NCBI RefSeq assembly: GCF_017352095.1
Contig: NZ_CP071463.1
Coordinates: 620,001 to 684,000 of the forward strand
Reading direction: 5' to 3'
DNA from: Natrinema longum
GTDB taxonomy: Archaea > Halobacteriota > Halobacteria > Halobacteriales > Natrialbaceae
Length of the DNA: 64,000 bases
A program made the translations under genes and the position numbers. Each line of letters starts with the position of its first letter. Position 1 is the stretch's first letter. The notes under the pieces were generated by a model. It saw nothing but the letters and a program-made list of their open reading frames with translations, searched no databases and was not told where the DNA came from. Below are positions 1 through 7,490 of this stretch, in pieces.

Positions 1-45
1 GCGGGCAATGCTCTGTTCGCCGGTAATTGATTGTGCCTCTGACAT
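1..45 (-). CDS. N-terminus of an unidentified protein (partial)
   Basis: Reading leftwards from an ATG at 45, the frame stays open to the window edge and gives MSEAQSITGEQSIAR. A TATA-like element (CTTAAATAG on the minus strand, 67-75) lies about 27 bases before the ATG, as expected for a leaderless haloarchaeal gene. Fifteen residues are too few to name a family. The gene is divergent from the pyrophosphatase. Confidence 0.55.
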   Translation of the reverse strand, partial: MSEAQSITGEQSIAR

Positions 46-66
46 ACGTGGGTAAATGTCACCAGA

Positions 67-75
67 CTATTTAAG
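67..75 (-). promoter_or_regulatory. TATA box for the leftward partial gene
   Basis: CTTAAATAG on the minus strand, centred about 26 bases before the ATG at 45, in otherwise GC-rich surroundings. Confidence 0.5.
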
Positions 76-217
76 ACTTCTCAACTAATCCTTCGTATCA
101 GTCGGTCGGACATGCCCGAACCGACCGCTACACCGCCGGACACTGGTGTACGTGCCCGATTCGTGTCTGTTTGGTATCTGGCAACCGTCACGTAGATACA
201 GACACTCGATTACGAAA

Positions 218-227
218 GTACTTTTTG
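218..227 (+). promoter_or_regulatory. TATA box of the pyrophosphatase gene
   Basis: GTACTTTTTG preceded by a purine-rich CGAAA (BRE-like). Its centre is about 28 bases before the ATG at 251, which supports that start and a leaderless transcript. Confidence 0.6.
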
Positions 228-250
228 ATCGACCGCGGACTCTCAGATAC

Positions 251-781
251 ATGGTCAACCTCTGGGAAGACCTCGAGACCGGACCGAATCCGCCAGAAGA
301 GATCTACGCCGTCGTAGAATGTCTCAAGGGCGAGCGCAACAAGTACGAGTACGACAAGGACGTCCCCGGCGTCGTCTTGGACCGCGTGCTTCACAGCAAC
401 GTCCACTATCCCAGCGACTACGGGTTCATCCCGCAGTCGTACTACGACGACGAGGACCCCTTCGACGTGCTCGTCCTCGTCGAGGATGGGACGTTCCCCG
501 GCTGCGTCATCGAAGCCCGTCCCGTCGCGCTGATGAAGATGGACGACGACGGCGAGCAAGACGACAAGGTCATCGCCGTGCCAAGCGAGGACCCACGCTA
601 CGATCACATCGAGGACCTCGACGACATTCCACAGCAGCAACTCGACGAGATCGACGAGTTCTTCGCGACCTACAAGAACTTAGAGGAGGGCAAGGAAGTC
701 GAGACGCAGGGCTGGGAGGACAAGCAGGCCGCCTACGACGCGATCGAGCACGCCCAGGACCTCTACGACGAGAACTTCTAA
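251..781 (+). CDS. ppa: Inorganic pyrophosphatase
   Basis: A 176-residue family I soluble pyrophosphatase. It hydrolyses PPi to two phosphates in the cytoplasm, pulling biosynthetic reactions such as tRNA charging and nucleic-acid synthesis forward. Visible family features are the substrate-binding ERNKYEYDK near residue 26, the SDYGFIP stretch, and the metal-binding acidic segment DDEDPFDVLVL. The frame is open further upstream to 146, but homologues begin MVNLWEDLETG and the TATA box sits 27 bases before 251, so the longer start is rejected. The length is normal for haloarchaeal class A enzymes. Confidence 0.95.
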   Translation: MVNLWEDLETGPNPPEEIYAVVECLKGERNKYEYDKDVPGVVLDRVLHSNVHYPSDYGFIPQSYYDDEDPFDVLVLVEDGTFPGCVIEARPVALMKMDDDGEQDDKVIAVPSEDPRYDHIEDLDDIPQQQLDEIDEFFATYKNLEEGKEVETQGWEDKQAAYDAIEHAQDLYDENF

Positions 782-882
782 TCCACGTCGTCGCCGCGGT
801 GTGGTCCGCTCCGTTTTCGAGCGGACGAGCGGATACCCGAGAGTTATCCACACCCGTCGACCACATACGTTATGAGCATGGG

Positions 883-891
883 TAATTTTAT
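883..891 (+). promoter_or_regulatory. TATA box of the 42-residue ORF
   Basis: TAATTTTAT, about 30 bases before the ATG at 919. It is the only AT-rich element between the pyrophosphatase and the phosphodiesterase genes. Confidence 0.4.
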
Positions 892-918
892 GGCCGATCC
901 TGCCCTATCTCTCACCGT

Positions 919-1047
919 ATGGCAGCATCGAACTCCCCAGGAACGTCGTCCGCCGACGATTCGACCGAGTCCGCCGCCGGCATGGCCCACCTCACGGTCG
1001 TTCCGACCAACTTCGATCCCGAAGCCGCGAGCGAGCACGACGCGTAG
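919..1047 (+). CDS. Small hypothetical protein (42 aa)
   Basis: A short acidic frame from ATG 919 to TAG 1047, ending ...LTVVPTNFDPEAASEHDA. Composition is halophilic (Ala, Ser, Asp, Glu rich, GC third positions), and a TATA box lies about 30 bases before the ATG, as for leaderless genes. The motif LTVVPTNFDPE looks like the start of a folded domain, so this may be an intact mini-protein or the front of a decayed gene. The bases just after the stop partly repeat the region around 988-1015. No family recognised. Confidence 0.4.
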   Translation: MAASNSPGTSSADDSTESAAGMAHLTVVPTNFDPEAASEHDA

Positions 1048-1194
1048 CCACTCACGGCCGTTCGGACCAGCTCTCGCCCTCCGCCCGATCGCGGCGATTC
1101 GGTGGCACCCACTCGAGGTCGTCACCGGCGGTGACCGTCGAACCGGCTCTCGAGTGTCAGCCATTCACAAAAGACTGTCTCGAAACGAACCTTC

Positions 1195-1200
1195 TTGTAT
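1195..1200 (+). promoter_or_regulatory. TATA-like element of the phosphodiesterase gene
   Basis: TTGTAT preceded by CGAAACGAAC (BRE-like), 22-27 bases before the ATG at 1222. It supports the MGLFDRL start over the in-frame TTG at 1195. Confidence 0.45.
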
Positions 1201-1221
1201 GCGGTCGAACTACGTCCGTCC

Positions 1222-2565
1222 ATGGGTCTGTTCGACCGATTACGGGGCGACGGCGATCCCCGGGTCGCGTTCATCGGGGTCGACGGCGTGCCGTATAGTC
1301 TCCTCTCGGAGAACGAGGAACTGTTTCCGAACTTCGCTGCGATCGCCGACGACGGGACCGCCGAGGAGATTTCCAGCATCGTCCCGCCGGAATCCAGCGC
1401 CTGCTGGCCGTCGCTGACGACCGGGATGAACCCCGGCGAAACCGGTGTCTACGGCTTTCAAGACCGAGAAGTCGGCACCTACGACACCTACGTCCCGATG
1501 GGCCGGGAGGTCCAGGCCGACCGCGTCTGGGACCGCGTCCAGGAGAACGGTCGCAAGGCGACGGTAATGAACGTCCCCGTCACCTTCCCGCCCCAGCGCA
1601 ACGTCCAGCGAATGGTCTCGGGCTTTCTCTCGCCCAGCCTCGAGAAGGCGGCCTACCCCGACGACGTTCGTGACTACCTCGAGACGCTCGACTACCGGAT
1701 CGACGTCAACCCGAAACTCGGCCACCAGGAGGACAAAGCCGAGTTCATCGAAGACGCCCACGCGACGGTCGACGCCCAGTACGAGGCCTTCCAGCATTAC
1801 ATCGAGGAGGACGACTGGGACCTGTTCTTCGGCGTCTTCATGACGACCGACCGGGTCAACCACTTCCTGTTCAAGGATTACGAGCGCGACGGCGAATACA
1901 GGGACGACTTCATCGAGTTCTACAAGAAGATCGACGACTACATCGGCCGGCTCCGGGACTCGCTGCCCGAGGACGTCACGCTGATCGTCGCCTCCGATCA
2001 CGGCTTTACCAGCCTCGATTACGAGGTTCACTTCAACGAGTGGCTCCGAGAGGAGGGGTGGCTCTCCTTCCGGACCGACGACCCCGAAGAACTGAACGAC
2101 ATTGCCGACGATACGACGGCCTACTCGTTCATCCCCGGTCGCTTCTACATCAACCTCGAGGGACGGGAGCCCCGCGGCTCCGTCCCCGAAGCCGAGTACG
2201 ACGCGGTCCGGGACGAACTCAAAGCCGACCTCGAGGCGCTCGAGGGGCCCGACGGGAACCCGGTCGTCGAGCGCGTCGTCGAGAAGGAGGAGGCCTTCCG
2301 TGGCGATCACGACGACATCGCACCGGATCTGGTCGCGATCCCGAACAACGGCTTCGACCTCAAATCCGGTTTCAAAGGCGACGCCGAAATCTTCGACACC
2401 GGCCCACGAAACGGGATGCACAGCTTCGACGACACGTCGCTGTACATCGACCACCCCGACGCGACGATCGACAACGCCGACCTGTTCGACATCACGCCGA
2501 CGATCCTCGATCTGATGGACGTCGAGTACAGTCGCAGCGACTTCGACGGCGCGAGTCTGGTCTAG
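1222..2565 (+). CDS. Alkaline phosphatase superfamily phosphodiesterase / nucleotide pyrophosphatase-like
   Basis: A 447-residue protein of the type I phosphodiesterase/nucleotide pyrophosphatase group. The N-terminal VAFIGVDGVPYS supplies the first metal-binding Asp. The nucleophile region follows (SSIVPPESSACWPSLTTGMNPGETGVYGF). Later come MTTDRVNHFLFKDY and VASDHGFTS, the latter carrying the Asp-His metal ligands, and the C-terminal NGMHSFDDTSLYI supplies another His. It has no signal peptide or membrane helix, so it is cytoplasmic. Haloarchaea carry several paralogues with unknown substrates, perhaps phosphodiesters or phosphoglycolipids. It stands alone with its own promoter. Confidence 0.85.
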   Translation: MGLFDRLRGDGDPRVAFIGVDGVPYSLLSENEELFPNFAAIADDGTAEEISSIVPPESSACWPSLTTGMNPGETGVYGFQDREVGTYDTYVPMGREVQADRVWDRVQENGRKATVMNVPVTFPPQRNVQRMVSGFLSPSLEKAAYPDDVRDYLETLDYRIDVNPKLGHQEDKAEFIEDAHATVDAQYEAFQHYIEEDDWDLFFGVFMTTDRVNHFLFKDYERDGEYRDDFIEFYKKIDDYIGRLRDSLPEDVTLIVASDHGFTSLDYEVHFNEWLREEGWLSFRTDDPEELNDIADDTTAYSFIPGRFYINLEGREPRGSVPEAEYDAVRDELKADLEALEGPDGNPVVERVVEKEEAFRGDHDDIAPDLVAIPNNGFDLKSGFKGDAEIFDTGPRNGMHSFDDTSLYIDHPDATIDNADLFDITPTILDLMDVEYSRSDFDGASLV

Positions 2566-2608
2566 ACCTCGAGACGTCGCGGTCGATTCCACGGCCACCA
2601 CAACACGT

Positions 2609-2619
2609 TTAACTTTTTA
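2609..2619 (+). promoter_or_regulatory. TATA box of the small membrane protein gene
   Basis: TTAACTTTTTA, centred about 21-24 bases before the GTG at 2635. It is a clear AT island and supports a leaderless GTG start. Confidence 0.5.
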
Positions 2620-2634
2620 AACAAAAATCCGAGT

Positions 2635-3003
2635 GTGAAACGGTCGCTCGTGGTCGTCGGCTGTCTAGGCGTGGCGGTTCTGCTGGCCGGACTCGTAAGC
2701 GCCATCACCGAAAGCACCGCGGTTCTGGGCGTTACCCCGGCCGGTATTGGTCTCTATCTGGCCATCGGGATCGGGCTCCCGCAGTATCTGCTCTACAGAA
2801 CGAGCGGGTCTTCGCTCCAACTCGGACTGGCAACCCTCGCAGTCGCCGGTGCCGCGATCGCGGTCCTCGTCGGTCTCGTCCGCGGCTCGCTGCACGCGGA
2901 CTGGGGAACAGGGTTCATCGTACTCCTGGTGTACGTCGTGGTCGGGAACCTGCTCGGGGCCGGCGTGCGGGAGTTTCGGGCCGGCTATCGGTCCGGTTCG
3001 TGA
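2635..3003 (+). CDS. Small four-helix membrane protein, unknown function
   Basis: A 122-residue hydrophobic protein starting at GTG 2635, chosen because a TATA box lies just upstream. About four transmembrane segments are visible: residues 5-23, 30-50, 61-80 and 91-110. The tail GVREFRAGYRSGS is positively charged and probably cytoplasmic. I recognise no catalytic motif. It resembles uncharacterised haloarchaeal integral membrane proteins. The next gene (DUF371) starts 156 bases downstream, so co-transcription is possible but not indicated. Confidence 0.7.
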   Translation: MKRSLVVVGCLGVAVLLAGLVSAITESTAVLGVTPAGIGLYLAIGIGLPQYLLYRTSGSSLQLGLATLAVAGAAIAVLVGLVRGSLHADWGTGFIVLLVYVVVGNLLGAGVREFRAGYRSGS

Positions 3004-3159
3004 GTTGGGCGTTCCCGCTGGCACCGTGGGCTCTCCGACGAGAGTCACCGCGGGACCGATCCCTACCTGACCGATCAATCCGTGGATCGCGAGTTGGAAG
3101 CACACGAGTAGCCGAGCCGGATTCGAGGGCGTTTTCCGCTCGGCACCGAACCGACGGCC

Positions 3160-3573
3160 ATGGAAGAGATCATCCACGCTCGCGGCCACGAGCACGTCAG
3201 CGCCGAGCACGCGAGCACGTTCGAGGTGACGACCGACGACTACCTCACCCCCGCGGGCGACTGTATTCTCGCGATCGAGGCCGACCGTGCGCCGGCTGAT
3301 TTCGACCCCGAGTTCGTCGCTGCGTGTCGGGACGCCGCCGCGACGATCACGGTCACCATCGAAGCCGACGGGTACACGGAGTCCGTGACGGGACGGGGCG
3401 ATCCCGACCTCGAGTTCACCAGCGAGCGCAGCGCGGTCGGGCGCACGAGCGAGTACGTCGACGAGCGGACCGTCGTGGTGGGGGCGGCGTTCGCAGCGGA
3501 GGGGTTCGATCAGGACCTCGTCGCGGCGCTGGCGGACGGAGCCGAGGCGACGGTGACGATTACCGTCGAGTAG
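3160..3573 (+). CDS. DUF371 family protein
   Basis: A 137-residue protein matching the archaeal DUF371 family. It opens with the characteristic HARGHEHVSAEHASTFEV and contains the LTPAGDCILAI stretch. The predicted fold is compact beta-rich, with two related halves that end in similar strands (ATITVTIEADG and ATVTITVE). The family is widespread in archaea and uncharacterised. It is cytoplasmic, with no signal or membrane helix. It sits between a membrane protein and endonuclease III with about 100-base gaps, which gives no functional clue. Confidence 0.85.
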   Translation: MEEIIHARGHEHVSAEHASTFEVTTDDYLTPAGDCILAIEADRAPADFDPEFVAACRDAAATITVTIEADGYTESVTGRGDPDLEFTSERSAVGRTSEYVDERTVVVGAAFAAEGFDQDLVAALADGAEATVTITVE

Positions 3574-3670
3574 GCGGTTCCGGGGCATCGGCTCGAGAGG
3601 TCCTCGAGTCGCAGTGGGCGTCGGCCGATAGTCCGTCGCGGTTTTGATCCCGCAGTCCTAACGGACGGGC

Positions 3671-4489
3671 ATGAGCGACGATCCGGAGCCTGCAGTCAAT
3701 ATCAGTGGCGGGACGGCGGGCGGTGGGGCGGCGGCCGAGTTCGATCCCGCGACCGCAGCAACCCGCGCGGAGGAGGTCGTCGATCGACTGGGCGAGTTGT
3801 TCTGGCAGAAGGAGTACGGCGGCCGCGATGCCTTCACCTGCCTCGTGCGAACGATCCTGAGTCAGAACACCAGCGACAAGGCGAGCCAGCCGGCTCACGA
3901 CGCGCTGCTAGATCGCTACGACGGCGACGGTGTCGACCTCGCGGAATCGCTCGCGAGCGCCGAGCAGTCGACGCTCGCCGAGACGATCAGCGGCGCGGGT
4001 CTGTACAACCAGAAGTCCGAGACCATCATCGACACCGCGGCGTGGGTTCTCGAGGAGTTCGGCTCGGCCGCCGCGTTCGACGCCTTCGTCAGAGACGAGG
4101 AGCCGTCGGTCGTCCGCGAGACGCTCCTCGAGGTCAGAGGCGTCGGTCCGAAGACCGCCGACTGCGTCCTGCTTTTCGCCGGCGGTCGCGGCGGCGTCTT
4201 CCCCGTCGATACGCACGTCCACCGGATCTACCGCCGCATGGGAATCGCGAGCCCGGACGCGGCTCACGAGGCCGTTCGCGCCGTCCTCGAGCGCGACGTC
4301 CCCGCGGCGAAGTGTGGCTTCGGCCACACGGCGACGATCCAGTTCGGCCGCGAGTACTGTACGGCTCGCACGCCCGCCTGTCTCGAGGACCCCGACGCCT
4401 GCCCGATGGCCGACGTCTGCGATCAGGTCGGTGTCTTCCCCGCAACGGGCGAGGTCGTCGACCCGGCCGAGGCTCCCGAGGTAGAGTGA
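3671..4489 (+). CDS. nth: Endonuclease III (DNA glycosylase/AP lyase)
   Basis: A 272-residue base-excision repair enzyme that removes oxidised pyrimidines and nicks abasic sites. The helix-hairpin-helix is LLEVRGVGPKTADCVL with the catalytic Lys. It is followed by FPVDTHVHRI with the catalytic Asp, and the [4Fe-4S] loop has four cysteines near residues 231-254. The cysteine spacing is X6-X6-X5, not the X6-X2-X5 of the E. coli enzyme. A Gly/Ala/Asp-rich leader of about 25 residues precedes the conserved domain. A TTTTGAT element about 27 bases upstream supports the ATG at 3671. Confidence 0.92.
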   Translation: MSDDPEPAVNISGGTAGGGAAAEFDPATAATRAEEVVDRLGELFWQKEYGGRDAFTCLVRTILSQNTSDKASQPAHDALLDRYDGDGVDLAESLASAEQSTLAETISGAGLYNQKSETIIDTAAWVLEEFGSAAAFDAFVRDEEPSVVRETLLEVRGVGPKTADCVLLFAGGRGGVFPVDTHVHRIYRRMGIASPDAAHEAVRAVLERDVPAAKCGFGHTATIQFGREYCTARTPACLEDPDACPMADVCDQVGVFPATGEVVDPAEAPEVE

Positions 4490-4546
4490 CGGGACCACTC
4501 CCGAGACGCCCCGCTCGAGCCGGTGATTCGACGGTCAGTCAGCGCC

Positions 4547-4554
4547 GTTATACA
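4547..4554 (+). promoter_or_regulatory. TATA box of bluB
   Basis: GTTATACA, centred about 27 bases before the ATG at 4578. It is a strong archaeal TATA match. Confidence 0.6.
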
Positions 4555-4577
4555 ACCGAGCTTGCATTCGTGAAGTT

Positions 4578-5291
4578 ATGGTTGGGTTTGGCGATGCGGA
4601 ACGGGCTGCAGTGTACAAGACGATCTTCGATCGACGCGACATCCGGCGGTTCCGCGACGAGCCGATTCCGGACGCCCTCCTCGAGCGCGTCATCGAGGCC
4701 GCACATCACGCGCCGAGCGTCGGCTTCTCCCAGCCGTGGGATCTCGTGGTCGTCGAGGACGAGGAAACGAAAGCCGACATCGCCGACATCGCGGAGCGTG
4801 CCATCGCGGCCGCACGAGAGGGGTACGAGGAACCACGCCGAAGCGAGTTTGCGGAGCTGAAACTCGAGGGAATCCGCGACTCGCCGGTCAACATCTGTGT
4901 GACCTGTGATCCGACGCGAGGCGCGCCACACGTCCTTGGTCGGAGTTCGATGCGACGAACTGACGTCTATTCGACGTGTCTCGCCGTCCAGAACCTCTGG
5001 CTGGCCGCTCGAGTGGAGGGGGTGGGCGTCGGCTGGGTAAGCGTTCTCTACCCACACGAGCTCCGGGAGGTTCTGGGAATACCACCACATATCAAACCCG
5101 TGGCGTATCTCTGTCTGGGGTATCCGGCGGACGGATTCCCCGACGAACCCGTCCTCCAACGGGAGGGCTGGCGCGACCGACTCGATGTCGAGACGCTCGT
5201 CCACGAGGGACGGTGGAATCCGGATCGGACGACCGACGCTGCCCGCGAGCGTGACGGTGACGACGGTCGCGGTCACGGGCCGAGCTCCTGA
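4578..5291 (+). CDS. bluB: 5,6-dimethylbenzimidazole synthase
   Basis: A 237-residue nitroreductase-fold flavoprotein. BluB cleaves reduced FMN with oxygen to make 5,6-dimethylbenzimidazole, the lower ligand of cobalamin. Diagnostic stretches are FDRRDIRRFRDEPIP, HHAPSVGFSQPWDLV (FMN binding), RRTDVYSTCLAVQNLWLAAR and GVGWVSVLYP. The last 25 or so residues are a charged, low-complexity tail. It has its own TATA box. No other cobalamin gene is nearby, so it would serve a pathway encoded elsewhere. A plain nitroreductase is the alternative, but GVGWVS favours BluB. Confidence 0.87.
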   Translation: MVGFGDAERAAVYKTIFDRRDIRRFRDEPIPDALLERVIEAAHHAPSVGFSQPWDLVVVEDEETKADIADIAERAIAAAREGYEEPRRSEFAELKLEGIRDSPVNICVTCDPTRGAPHVLGRSSMRRTDVYSTCLAVQNLWLAARVEGVGVGWVSVLYPHELREVLGIPPHIKPVAYLCLGYPADGFPDEPVLQREGWRDRLDVETLVHEGRWNPDRTTDAARERDGDDGRGHGPSS

Positions 5292-5624
5292 TCCGAATCG
5301 CAGCCACGGTCGTCGCCTTCTGGCGGTGGACACCTGGACGAGGGTGGTCGCCGAGACACCGTCGCTGTCGTCACTGACGGTCGAGTTCGACTGCCACGAG
5401 CACTCGGTGCAGCCCCATTTCCGCCACAACGTTAATGAGATTCGACCACTGACAATTCATGCCATAGGAGAAATACCGTATTTTATGTCTCTTTCATCGG
5501 CCGGTACACCGCGAGTTTGTCCGCGTAGAGGCGGTCAGCGACGCCGGACGGTCGATAGAAGCACGTGTCGGAACCCACTCCCTCGAGGGGGCGCATCCGG
5601 TCAACACGGCGGCTCTATCCGGAT
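5292..5624. other. Intergenic stretch before the first histidine kinase
   Basis: 333 bases without a convincing gene. The only notable element is an AT-rich patch around 5475-5487 (GTATTTTATG), a plausible TATA box. That would leave a leader of over 100 bases before the kinase ATG at 5625. Confidence 0.5.
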
Positions 5625-7322
5625 ATGACGTACGAATTTACCCCGATAGCGCTCCCGTACATCGCCGCGGCGGTCGTCTGTACCGTGCTGTTGAGCACGA
5701 TCTGGCGACACCGCGATCGGCGGGGAGCGAAGGGGTTCCTGCTGGACATCGCTGGCGTGATCGTCCTCTCCGTGACGGTGTCGCTTCAGTTGTTCGCGAC
5801 GGCGGAGTCGACGAAACTCTTCTGGTGGAACTGGCGGTTCGTCGCGGGATCGTTCATGGGAATCGGCTATCTGCTCATGGCGGTCGAGTACACCAACAAC
5901 GAGGAGTACATCACGTATCGAAACGGGGCGGCACTCACGGCCGTCCCGGTCCTGACCCAGTTTGTGGCGTGGACGAACGATCGTCACGAATGGTTGTACA
6001 CCGCGTCGATCGATCCGGCGACCGGACTTCTCGTCCCCACGTTCGAGCCGCTGTACTGGATCTACGCCGTGACGATGATGGCGTATCTGGGTCTCGCAGT
6101 CTACCTTCTGTTCCGGTTGCTCCGCTCGCTTCCGGGGTTCGAAAAGCAAGCGGGAGTCCTCATCGCGACGATACTGTTCGTCACGGTCGGACTACTCGTC
6201 TGGTGGCTCGGGTTCGTCCCCGTCGATACGCTCGCCCTGACGAGTACGGTCAAGGTCGTCGGCTTCTACGTCGCAGTGGACCGATTACAGCTCCTCGATA
6301 TCGTCCCCGTCGCGCGGACGAAGGTGATCGACAACATGCAAGACGCCGTCTTCGTCGTCAACGCGGCGGATCGGATCGTCGACGCGAACCCCTCGGCGAA
6401 ACGACTCGTCGGCAGCGAGATGGCGGTCGGGGACTCCCTCGCGGAGACGTTCCCCTCGTCCCGGTTTCCCGAGTTCACCGACACCGCCGACGCCCAGAAC
6501 GAATGCACGCTCGAAATCGACGGTGAGGCCCGACACTTCGCCATCCAACTGTCGCCACTAACGGACTCGCGAGGGAGACAGTCGGGTCGGTTGATCGTCC
6601 TCCGGGACGTGACGCAACTGAAAAACCGAGAACAGGAACTGACCGTCCTCAATCGGATCGTCCGCCACGACATCCGAAACGAGATGAACGTTATCACGGG
6701 GCGTGGTGAACTCCTCTCCGACCACGTCGACCCCGACGGCCAGGAACACCTCGAGTTGATGCTCGAGAGCAGCGACCACGTCATCGACCTCACGCAGGTC
6801 ATCGGCGACCTCGTGGAAACGCTGACTACCGACGGCGACCTGGACCTCAAGCCCGTTCACCTGATGCCGGTCGTCTGGAACCAACTCGAGAAGGCGCGAA
6901 CCAGCTACCCCGACGCGGCGTTTCGTGTCGACGGTGAGCCGTCGACTGACGTGACGGTTCAGGCCAACGAGATGCTGTCCTCCGTGTTCACGAACCTCCT
7001 CAACAACGCCGTGCTACACAATACCGCGGACGCCCCGCGCGTGGTGCTTTCGATCGAGGACCGAGACGGAACAGTCAGTATCCGCGTCGCGGACAACGGC
7101 CCTGGTGTGCCCGAGGGGCAACGGGACGAGATCTTCGGGCGCGGTCAGAAAGGCCTCGAGAGCGAGGGCACCGGTATCGGCCTCTACCTGGTCGACACCC
7201 TCGTCGAGGGCTACGGCGGCGACGTGTGGGTCGAAACTGCCGAAGAAGGTGGTGCGGCGTTCGTCGTCGAACTCCCGAAAGCCGAGGCGACACGGGAGCG
7301 TCCAGCACCGCTCCAGGAATGA
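5625..7322 (+). CDS. Membrane histidine kinase with 7TM sensor and PAS domains
   Basis: A 565-residue sensor kinase. Residues 1-225 form the 7TM histidine-kinase N-terminal module (seven hydrophobic segments). A PAS domain spans about 235-340, starting at DNMQDAVFVVNAADRIVDANPSA. The phospho-acceptor is His348 in IVRHDIRNEMN, the haloarchaeal H-box. The HATPase region has NLLNNAVLHN, DNGPGVP and GTGIGLYLV. All catalytic boxes look intact. MTYEFTP at 5625 matches sister proteins better than the in-frame start at 5565. No response regulator is adjacent, so its partner is unknown. It is paralogous to the kinase at 37218. Confidence 0.88.
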   Translation: MTYEFTPIALPYIAAAVVCTVLLSTIWRHRDRRGAKGFLLDIAGVIVLSVTVSLQLFATAESTKLFWWNWRFVAGSFMGIGYLLMAVEYTNNEEYITYRNGAALTAVPVLTQFVAWTNDRHEWLYTASIDPATGLLVPTFEPLYWIYAVTMMAYLGLAVYLLFRLLRSLPGFEKQAGVLIATILFVTVGLLVWWLGFVPVDTLALTSTVKVVGFYVAVDRLQLLDIVPVARTKVIDNMQDAVFVVNAADRIVDANPSAKRLVGSEMAVGDSLAETFPSSRFPEFTDTADAQNECTLEIDGEARHFAIQLSPLTDSRGRQSGRLIVLRDVTQLKNREQELTVLNRIVRHDIRNEMNVITGRGELLSDHVDPDGQEHLELMLESSDHVIDLTQVIGDLVETLTTDGDLDLKPVHLMPVVWNQLEKARTSYPDAAFRVDGEPSTDVTVQANEMLSSVFTNLLNNAVLHNTADAPRVVLSIEDRDGTVSIRVADNGPGVPEGQRDEIFGRGQKGLESEGTGIGLYLVDTLVEGYGGDVWVETAEEGGAAFVVELPKAEATRERPAPLQE

Positions 7323-7490
7323 CCTGCCCCGCTCGAGTCACGGGGGCGGGCAGGTCGACCGCGCGCCGCGCCGCTGGTTGTCCTGGCGGACGTTGAACGG
7401 GCGAGGCGTGCCCGCCAGGGCGTCGTGGATGAATCGAAGATTCCTCGATGCCGAAAACGCCGTCGGCGGTTTCGAGCACGCCGAGGGCTT

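Noticed and set aside
146-250. Longer start for pyrophosphatase
   Set aside because: The extra 35 residues are not family-like and the promoter lies inside them.
872-1417. A 181-codon frame overlapping the phosphodiesterase start
   Set aside because: Basic, Pro/Ser/Arg-rich shadow; overlaps the real gene in another frame.
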